A DNA stretch of 64,000 bases from Enterobacter bugandensis (GTDB taxonomy: Bacteria > Pseudomonadota > Gammaproteobacteria > Enterobacterales > Enterobacteriaceae). The notes below the pieces were generated by a model, which worked only from the letters and a program-made list of their open reading frames with translations, searched no databases and was not told the origin of the DNA. The position numbers and the translations under genes are program-made. Of this stretch, positions 57,977-64,000 are shown piece after piece (position 1 is the stretch's first letter; every line of letters starts with the position of its first letter). Location: NCBI RefSeq assembly GCF_900324475.1, contig NZ_LT992502.1, positions 3,968,001 through 4,032,000 on the forward strand, read 5' to 3'.

Positions 57977-59021
57977 TCTGCTGTTCCTGCTGCTGATATC
58001 CGCTCTGCCCGTAAGAGAAGCGCTGGCGCTGGACTGCTATCTTGGTGCTTCAGGCGGGCCGGTTGAAGAGACAAAAACCATCTCGCCCTTTGCTATCCCC
58101 AGCAACGCGCAGGTGGGGCAGAAAATCTGGGAATCAGATGACATTAAAATCCCGGTCACCTGCGATCACAACGTCAACGGCGGCTTTGAGCCGGAAGACG
58201 TATTCGCCTGGGTTAACCCTTATCCTGCCGCAACGGACCCTTACTATGAGCTTGGCGTAACCTACGAAGGGGTGGATTACGATGCCACGGGCCAGCCGAA
58301 TGGCGTGGACACCCGCCAGTGTCTTGATAACAAGAATATCCTCATCTATACCCCGGATCAGATACGGCAGATGGGCTGGGAAAACCTGATCTGCTCCGGT
58401 AACCCGGATGACGTCCATACGACACGCACGTTTATTGCCCGCTTTCGCCTGTTTGTAAAAATTAAGGCGATTCCGCCTCACGGCTACGTGAGTTCGCTCG
58501 GCGATTACATCGTGGTGCAGTTTGACGGTAAAGGCGGGGTCAACCAGATGGCCGACGCGAAAAACCTGAAGTATCACATCAACGGCTTGCAAAACATTAC
58601 CGTTCTGGACTGCGGGGCAACCTTCAGCATCTACCCTGAAAACCAGGAGATCGATTTTGGCACCTTCAGCGCTCGCGACATTGTGAACCAGAAAACGCGC
58701 GTTCGTGAATTTACGGTTAAAACCACCAAGGTGCAGGACGCGCAGTGCTCTGATGGATTCAAAATGGACTCGTCATTCTACACGAACGAAAAGCTCAGCG
58801 CTGACGATACGGCGCTGTTGATTGGCAACGGGCTAAAACTGCGTATTCTGAACGGAACGGATCCGTTTACCTTCAACCACTATCAGGAGTATGCCGACTT
58901 CACCGGGAGTACGTTGCAGTATGAGCAAAAGTACACGGCAGAGCTGTCGTGGGATGAGGGAAAAGCGATCCAGTCCGGACCGTTTGAAACCGTGGTGCTG
59001 TTTAAAATTAACTACCACTAG
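57960..59021 (+). CDS. fimbrial tip adhesin-like protein (YqiI type)
   Basis: A 353-residue exported protein with signal peptide [23 protein letters not shown]. The N-terminal half (about 24-200) is a putative receptor-binding lectin domain with cysteines in [20 protein letters not shown] and ENLICSGNP. The C-terminal half is a pilin domain with a Cys pair ([17 protein letters not shown]) and the family stretch [15 protein letters not shown]. It ends VVLFKINYH, the chaperone-recognised edge. It overlaps the chaperone gene by 17 bases and is the last gene of the operon. The receptor is unknown. Confidence 0.9.
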   Translation: MRKLANLLFLLLISALPVREALALDCYLGASGGPVEETKTISPFAIPSNAQVGQKIWESDDIKIPVTCDHNVNGGFEPEDVFAWVNPYPAATDPYYELGVTYEGVDYDATGQPNGVDTRQCLDNKNILIYTPDQIRQMGWENLICSGNPDDVHTTRTFIARFRLFVKIKAIPPHGYVSSLGDYIVVQFDGKGGVNQMADAKNLKYHINGLQNITVLDCGATFSIYPENQEIDFGTFSARDIVNQKTRVREFTVKTTKVQDAQCSDGFKMDSSFYTNEKLSADDTALLIGNGLKLRILNGTDPFTFNHYQEYADFTGSTLQYEQKYTAELSWDEGKAIQSGPFETVVLFKINYH

Positions 59022-59025
59022 CGAC

Positions 59026-59055
59026 AAAAAAAGCCGGGTTTCCCCGGCTTTTTCA
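59026..59055. terminator. terminator between the fimbrial operon and ribB
   Basis: The stem AAAAAGCCGGG and CCCGGCTTTTT with a short loop is A-rich before and T-rich after, so it can act in both directions. The genes on each side converge. Confidence 0.88.
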
Positions 59056-59066
59056 CATCAACGGTC

Positions 59067-59720
59067 TCAGCTGGCCTTGCGCTCGTGCGCCTGACGGTAT
59101 TCCACCAGATCTTCAATTGTGACAACCGGCATGTTGTGCAGACGCGCAAAGGTGATGCACTCTGGCGCGCGGGCCATGGTGCCGTCATCGTTGGTCAGTT
59201 CACACAGCACGCCCGCAGGCTTAAAGCCCGCCAGTGTCACCAGGTCGATCGTCGCTTCGGTGTGACCACCGCGGGTCAGCACACCGCCCGCCTGCGCGCG
59301 CAGCGGGAAGACGTGGCCTGGACGATGCAGATCGGAGGGTTTCGCATCATCAGCAATGGCGGCACGCACGGTGGTCAGGCGGTCAGCCGCCGATACACCG
59401 GTAGTCACGCCATGCGCCGCTTCAATGGTCACGGTAAAGCCGGTACCAAAGGCGCTGGTGTTGTTCTCAACCATCATCGGCAGCTCGAGCTGCTTACGAC
59501 GATCTTCGGTAATACACAGGCATACGATGCCGCTGCCGTGACGGATGGTCAGCGCCATCTGTTCAACGGTCATGTTTTCGGCGGCAAAAATCATGTCGCC
59601 TTCGTTTTCACGGTTTTCATCGTCAAGCACCATCACACCGCGGCCTTCGCGCAGTGCATCCAGTGCATGTTCAACACGTTGAGTTGAAGTGCCAAAAGAG
59701 GAAAGTAGCGTCTGATTCAT
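59067..59720 (-). CDS. ribB: 3,4-dihydroxy-2-butanone-4-phosphate synthase
   Basis: A 217-residue enzyme converting ribulose 5-phosphate to 3,4-dihydroxy-2-butanone 4-phosphate for riboflavin synthesis. The acidic metal-binding loop [18 protein letters not shown], the RHGSGIVC strand and the [13 protein letters not shown] histidine are all present. It is monofunctional, without a RibA half, as in E. coli. An FMN riboswitch lies upstream, and the leader between the riboswitch and the ATG is about 110 bases. Confidence 0.97.
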   Translation of the reverse strand: MNQTLLSSFGTSTQRVEHALDALREGRGVMVLDDENRENEGDMIFAAENMTVEQMALTIRHGSGIVCLCITEDRRKQLELPMMVENNTSAFGTGFTVTIEAAHGVTTGVSAADRLTTVRAAIADDAKPSDLHRPGHVFPLRAQAGGVLTRGGHTEATIDLVTLAGFKPAGVLCELTNDDGTMARAPECITFARLHNMPVVTIEDLVEYRQAHERKAS

Positions 59721-59829
59721 GGTAAAAAAACCTCATTAACAATATGGTTACCAGAATCAGGGCAGTCTTAGGAGCGCCGTATAAGCGGCAAAAAGATAAC
59801 GTGAGCGGGCCCATGCCCGACTGGATCGT

Positions 59830-59975
59830 TACTCTCTCCCATCCGGACTTTAACCGTCGGCCCCGGAATTACACCGGATCTGCTGACCTTTGAGAATTCA
59901 CCCAAAGCGCTCGCGGGCTTTCAGCGTTAAGCTGATTTACCGCCGGTGGGGAATTTCGCCCCGCCCTGAGAATAA
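59830..59975 (-). ncRNA. FMN riboswitch (RFN element) of ribB
   Basis: Read on the minus strand, the element begins with AGGGCGGGG and has the conserved CCCCACCGGCGGTAA stretch. It continues with AGCCCGCGAGCG and GGTCAGCAGATCCGGTGTAA, then TTCCGGGGCCGACGGTTAAAGTCCGGATGGGAGAGAGT. These are the diagnostic parts of the RFN family. FMN binding would repress ribB. Confidence 0.95.
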
Positions 59976-60098
59976 GCGAGATAACTATAACGCTATTGAT
60001 TAACCTGGGCAATGCATAAGCTTCAAACAAATCTGCTTTATCCTGGGTCATGACGCGCTACAATGTTCATCAACACCGACTTATCAAGGGAAGCCATT

Positions 60099-60395
60099 AT
60101 GATTGACCCGAAAAAAATTGAGCAGATCGCGCGTCAGGTTCATGAGTCCATGCCAAAGGGCATTCGTGAATTTGGTGATGACGTTGAGAAGAAAATCCGC
60201 CAGACGCTGCAGGCGCAGTTGGTTCGCCTTGATTTAGTCAGCCGCGAAGAGTTTGACGTGCAGACCCAGGTTCTGCTGCGCACCCGCGAGAAGCTGGCGC
60301 TGCTGGAACAGCGTCTGAGCGAGCTGGAAAACCGCAATGCGCCGGAAGAAGTGAAGCCGGCACCGGCCATTCCACCGGTGGACGACCAGGAGTAA
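60099..60395 (+). CDS. ubiK: UbiK (YqiC), ubiquinone biosynthesis accessory factor
   Basis: A 98-residue protein, 84 percent or so alike to E. coli YqiC by eye over its first 75 residues. UbiK helps the aerobic ubiquinone biosynthesis complex by binding lipids and UbiJ. The N-terminal amphipathic helix [19 protein letters not shown] is followed by a C-terminal coiled coil ([22 protein letters not shown]) and a Pro-rich tail. ATG 60099 has AAGGGAA upstream. The tail differs from E. coli. It diverges from ribB and converges with hldE. Confidence 0.93.
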   Translation: MIDPKKIEQIARQVHESMPKGIREFGDDVEKKIRQTLQAQLVRLDLVSREEFDVQTQVLLRTREKLALLEQRLSELENRNAPEEVKPAPAIPPVDDQE

Positions 60396-60407
60396 GTGCG
60401 GCCTGAT

Positions 60408-60430
60408 GCCCTCCCCCACAGGGAGAGGGT
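60408..60430. repeat. degenerate palindromic repeat after ubiK
   Basis: GCCCTCCCCCACAGGGAGAGGGT is a less perfect copy of the CCCTCTCCC/GGGAGAGGG family, directly before a strong terminator. Confidence 0.65.
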
Positions 60431-60431
60431 G

Positions 60432-60460
60432 AAAAAAACGGGCCAATTGGCCCGTTTTTT
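60432..60460. terminator. bidirectional terminator between ubiK and hldE
   Basis: The stem AAAACGGGCCA and TGGCCCGTTTT, an almost perfect palindrome, is preceded by a run of A and followed by a run of T. It serves both convergent genes. Confidence 0.9.
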
Positions 60461-61889
60461 ACTGACTGTCTTTCTGGATCTTCTTGATGATGTTGGTGGT
60501 TGAACACCCGTCCTCAAAATTGAGCACCATCACCTCACCGCCGTTGGCCCAGACCTCTTCGCTACCTGCGATTTGCTCCGGCTTGTAATCGCCGCCCTTC
60601 ACCAGCAGGTCTGGCAGGATCCCGGCAATCAGGCGCTGCGGGGTATCTTCTTCAAACGACACCACCCAGTCCACCGCTTCCAGCGCGCCAAGCACAATCA
60701 TACGTTGCTCGAGCGGGTTCACCGGGCGCGTTTCGCCTTTCAGACGTTTGGTCGACGCATCGCTGTTGACCGCCACAATCAGGCGATCGCCCAGCTTGCG
60801 CGCATTCGCCAGATACGACACGTGGCCCGCGTGCAGGATGTCAAACACGCCGTTGGTCATCACCACTTTTTCACCGCGCTTGCGCGCGGCGGCAACGGCC
60901 ACCTTCAGCTCGTCTTCGGTCATGACGCCAAAACCGGTATCCGCACGCCCGCGCACCGCGTTTTCCAGCTCGATGGGCGAAACGGTTGAAGTACCCAATT
61001 TACCGACGACCACGCCCGCCGCGGCGTTCGCGAAGTAGCACGCCTCTTCCAGGGAGTTACCCGCCGCCAGCGTTGCCGCCAGCACGCCGATCACCGTATC
61101 ACCGGCACCGGTCACGTCGTACACTTCCTGCGCCTGGGTTGGCATATGCAGCGGCGCCTTGCCCGGCTGCAGCAGCGTCATCCCCTGCTCGGAGCGGGTG
61201 ACCAGCAGCGCGGACAGCTCGAAGTCAGCAATGATCTTCATGCCGCGCTCAACCAGTTCTTCTTCCGTTTTGCACTTGCCCGCCACCGCTTCGAACTCAG
61301 AAAGGTTTGGCGTCAGCAGGGTTGCGCCGCGATAGCGCTCAAAATCGGTGCCTTTCGGATCGATCAGCACCGGCACGCTGGCTTTACGCGCCAGCTGAAT
61401 CATCGTTTGCACGCTCGCCAGCGCGCCTTTGGCGTAGTCAGACAGCACCAGCGCGCCGATGTTGCCCAGCGCCTGGTTAATGCGCTCGTGCAGCGGCTCG
61501 GGATCAACGCCTTCGAACCCTTCTTCAAAATCGAGGCGGATCAGCTGCTGGTTACGCGACAGCACGCGCAGCTTGGTGATGGTTGGGTGTGTCGGAACAG
61601 AAACGAAGTCGCACTTCACGTTCACGTCCGCCAGCGACTTGCTCAGCGCACGCGCCGCATCGTCGATACCGGTCAGGCCCACCAGACGCGAATGCGCGCC
61701 CAGCGAGGCTATGTTCATCGCCACGTTTGCCGCGCCGCCGGGACGCTCTTCAATGGTGTCGACCTTAACCACCGGTACCGGCGCTTCAGGAGAGATGCGG
61801 CTGGTCGGCCCATACCAGTAGCGATCCAGCATCACATCCCCGACAACCATTACTCCAGCACGTTCAAACTCTGGCAGTGTTACTTTCAT
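60459..61889 (-). CDS. hldE: bifunctional heptose kinase/adenylyltransferase HldE
   Basis: A 476-residue enzyme that makes ADP-heptose for the lipopolysaccharide inner core. The N-terminal ribokinase-type domain (about 1-318) has the signatures [17 protein letters not shown] and [18 protein letters not shown]. The C-terminal nucleotidyltransferase domain (about 340-476) has [18 protein letters not shown]. The length matches E. coli (477). It lies downstream of glnE on the same strand, as in E. coli, with a 40-base gap. ADP-heptose is also an innate immune signal in hosts. Confidence 0.97.
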   Translation of the reverse strand: MKVTLPEFERAGVMVVGDVMLDRYWYGPTSRISPEAPVPVVKVDTIEERPGGAANVAMNIASLGAHSRLVGLTGIDDAARALSKSLADVNVKCDFVSVPTHPTITKLRVLSRNQQLIRLDFEEGFEGVDPEPLHERINQALGNIGALVLSDYAKGALASVQTMIQLARKASVPVLIDPKGTDFERYRGATLLTPNLSEFEAVAGKCKTEEELVERGMKIIADFELSALLVTRSEQGMTLLQPGKAPLHMPTQAQEVYDVTGAGDTVIGVLAATLAAGNSLEEACYFANAAAGVVVGKLGTSTVSPIELENAVRGRADTGFGVMTEDELKVAVAAARKRGEKVVMTNGVFDILHAGHVSYLANARKLGDRLIVAVNSDASTKRLKGETRPVNPLEQRMIVLGALEAVDWVVSFEEDTPQRLIAGILPDLLVKGGDYKPEQIAGSEEVWANGGEVMVLNFEDGCSTTNIIKKIQKDSQ

Positions 61890-61929
61890 TCCTGACTCCA
61901 GAAAGATTCACAATTTGCGCGCGATAATA

Positions 61930-64000
61930 TCACACTTGTTTTGTTACGCACGGCTCCACCAGCCATTTCTGCCAGCTTGCCGTCACCTGGGCGCGCTCTG
62001 CGGTAAAACAGTCCAGCGCCACGTGGCCCGGCTGTTCCTGCAACGCCAGGTGATGAAGTTCATCGCGCAGCGTGGTGTAGGCGCGGGTTAAGGCCTGCGC
62101 CTCCTGCTCGTCCATAATGTCGTTTTGCGCCAGCAGTTCCAGAATGCGCACGTTATCGGACCAGCGCGTCAGCTTCGGCTTGTCGTGGGCATGCAGTAGC
62201 ACCAGGTACTGAGTGATGAACTCAATATCGGTAATCCCGCCCTCATCGGCTTTGATATCAAAGCGATCGCGATGTTTGTTGCCCAAATGCGCGCGCATTT
62301 TCTCACGCATTTCGCGCACTTCAGTTTGCAGGGTGCTGCCCTCGCGCGGGGTTGTCATGACTGACTTGCGGATCGCATCGAACTGCGTTTTGAGCTGCGG
62401 ATCGCCGTACACCACGCGGGCGCGCACCAGCGCCTGATGTTCCCACGTCCAGGCTTCGTTCTTCTGATAGTCAGCAAAAGCGTCCGTCGAGGTGACCAGC
62501 ATGCCTGCCGCGCCGGACGGGCGCAGACGCGCGTCCACCTCGTACAGAATGCCCGACGAAGTGCGGGTGCTGAACAGGTGCATGATGCGCTGGGCCAGGC
62601 GCAGGTAGAACTGCCGCCCGTCAATCTCACGCTCGCCGTCGGTCATGACGTCCGCCGGACAGTCGTGCAGGAAAATCAGATCCAGATCGGAGCTGTAGCC
62701 CAGCTCCCAGCCGCCCAGCTTGCCGTAACCGACCACGGCAAACCCTCGCCCCTCGCGGTCAGCAAGGTGCTTCGGCTGGCCGTAGCGGGCCACCATCTGC
62801 ACCCATGCCTGCTGAACTACCGCGTCGATGATCGCCTCCGCTAGCCAGGTTAAATGATCGCTCACTTTCATTACCGGCAGCGTACCGGCGATATCCGCCG
62901 CCGCCACGCGCAGCATCTGCGCCTGCTTAAACTGACGCAGCGCCTCGAGCTGTTGCTCTTCGTCCTCTTCCGGCACGCGCAGCAGATACTGGCGCAGCTC
63001 GTCGCGGTAGGCGTCCGTCGCCGTCGGCTGATAGAGCGTGTTCGGGTCGAGCAGTTCGTCCAGCAGCAGCGGGTATCGCGCCAGCTTGTTGGCTACCATC
63101 GGCGACGCGGCGCAGAGGGAAATCAGGTGTTTCAGCGCGCCGGGAAACTCGCTCAGCAGTTCAAGATAGGTGGTACGCGTGATAATCCCGCTCAGCAGCG
63201 GCATCATGCGCGACAGCGGCACCGGCGCATCCTCGCGGGAGCAGACCTCGCTCAGCAGGTGCGGCATCAGATGATCCAGCACCTGACGACCGCGCGGCCC
63301 AATGGCGCGCTTGTTCAGCTCAAGGCGGAAATCGGCAATCAAGGCCACCACGCGATGGCGGGCGTCGTCGCTTAAGTGCGCCAGCACCGGCGTGGTGTCA
63401 TCTTCCTGGAGCGCGTCCTGCCACAGTTCGCGCCAGTGCTCGGAGAGCGCATCGTCCGGTGATTCACTTTCGTCGTCACCAATCAGATCGTTAAAGATGC
63501 GGCGAACGCCTGCCATATGGGCATCCAGCCGTTCGGTCAACGTTGACCAGTCATCCACCCGCATGCCCCAGGCCAGACGCGCCCGGTTAAGGTCATCCCC
63601 CGGCAGGGTCTGGGTCTGTTCGTCGTTAATGCTTTGCAGCAGGTTTTCCAGACGGCGCAGGAACAGATAGGCCTCGCGCAGGGTTTGCGCGTCGCCGTCC
63701 GGCAGCAAATGCAGTTGCTCAATGGCGCTCAGCGTCGGCAGCAGCGAGCGGGACTGCAGCGACGGCTCGCGCCCGCCGCGGATCAGCTGGAAGACCTGAA
63801 CGATAAATTCGATTTCGCGGATGCCGCCCGCGCCGAGCTTGATGTTATCCTTCAGGCCGCGACGGCGCACCTCGCGGGCGATCATCCCTTTCATATTGCG
63901 CAGGGACTGGATCACGCTAAAGTCGATGTAACGGCGGAACACGAACGGGCGCAGCATGGCGCGCAGCTCATTGGCGTAAGCGTCGTCGCTGTCGCCCATG
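61930..64000 (-). CDS. glnE: glutamine synthetase adenylyltransferase/adenylyl-removing enzyme (partial)
   Basis: About 690 C-terminal residues of GlnE are visible. The 5' end lies beyond the window, as E. coli GlnE has about 946 residues. Visible are the regions linking the two catalytic domains ([26 protein letters not shown]) and the C-terminal adenylyl-transfer domain ([23 protein letters not shown] with the two catalytic aspartates). The ending is [11 protein letters not shown]. It modifies GlnA according to nitrogen supply via PII. The first ATG within the window is internal, not a start. hldE follows. Confidence 0.97.
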   Translation of the reverse strand, partial: MGDSDDAYANELRAMLRPFVFRRYIDFSVIQSLRNMKGMIAREVRRRGLKDNIKLGAGGIREIEFIVQVFQLIRGGREPSLQSRSLLPTLSAIEQLHLLPDGDAQTLREAYLFLRRLENLLQSINDEQTQTLPGDDLNRARLAWGMRVDDWSTLTERLDAHMAGVRRIFNDLIGDDESESPDDALSEHWRELWQDALQEDDTTPVLAHLSDDARHRVVALIADFRLELNKRAIGPRGRQVLDHLMPHLLSEVCSREDAPVPLSRMMPLLSGIITRTTYLELLSEFPGALKHLISLCAASPMVANKLARYPLLLDELLDPNTLYQPTATDAYRDELRQYLLRVPEEDEEQQLEALRQFKQAQMLRVAAADIAGTLPVMKVSDHLTWLAEAIIDAVVQQAWVQMVARYGQPKHLADREGRGFAVVGYGKLGGWELGYSSDLDLIFLHDCPADVMTDGEREIDGRQFYLRLAQRIMHLFSTRTSSGILYEVDARLRPSGAAGMLVTSTDAFADYQKNEAWTWEHQALVRARVVYGDPQLKTQFDAIRKSVMTTPREGSTLQTEVREMREKMRAHLGNKHRDRFDIKADEGGITDIEFITQYLVLLHAHDKPKLTRWSDNVRILELLAQNDIMDEQEAQALTRAYTTLRDELHHLALQEQPGHVALDCFTAERAQVTASWQKWLVEPCVTKQV

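Noticed and set aside
59869..60051. Short open frame of 60 codons upstream of ribB on the minus strand
   Set aside because: It lies within the FMN riboswitch, so the sequence is explained by RNA structure.

Overview
The window reads as chromosomal DNA of an Enterobacteriaceae member close to Enterobacter or Lelliottia. Most proteins can be matched from memory, almost residue for residue, to Escherichia coli K-12 proteins of the parC-parE, metC, tolC and glnE neighbourhood. The gene order is that of E. coli with several accessory blocks added. There are no rRNA or tRNA genes, insertion sequences, phage genes or CRISPR arrays that I can see. Identifications by name rest on recalled homologues, not on a search.

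Layout, left to right. 1-3175: a peptide/nickel-type ABC importer on the minus strand (two permeases, one cut by the window edge, and a lipoprotein solute-binding protein). 3421-4778: yghU and a small glycine-zipper protein. 4853-8457: an accessory three-gene operon (sugar isomerase-like TIM barrel and two alpha/beta hydrolases) facing a TetR regulator across a perfect 36-base palindrome. 8512-10059: a chemoreceptor with a recognisable flagellar sigma-28 promoter. 10279-11877: gpr (yghZ) and yqhA. 11959-13424: an islet of three genes I do not recognise, partly AT-rich. 13467-20106: exbD-exbB, metC, yghB, yqhC and yqhD-dkgA. 20180-27632: ygiQ, ftsP (sufI), plsC, parC and ygiW, all on the minus strand. 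27772-30798: qseBC, mdaB and ygiN.

30884-43906 is a block of about 13 kb that lies between ygiN and parE, which are neighbours in E. coli K-12. It holds a LysM/BON protein, a uronide-utilisation cluster (GH88 hydrolase, oligosaccharide permease, DUF2264 protein, AraC regulator) and an iron-siderophore system (TonB receptor facing an ABC transporter operon that ends in an RpiR-family regulator). The E. coli order resumes at 43990 with parE, yqiA, cpdA, yqiB and nudF on the minus strand, and tolC, ygiB, ygiC, ygiD and zupT. A chaperone-usher fimbrial operon (54133-59021) follows zupT. The window closes with ribB under an FMN riboswitch, ubiK (yqiC), hldE and the C-terminal part of glnE.

The genes worth most attention are accessory: the palindrome-controlled hydrolase operon, the unrecognised islet, the uronide cluster and the iron operon with its translationally coupled SIS-domain regulator. 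Two families of short palindromic repeats recur at gene 3' ends across the window.
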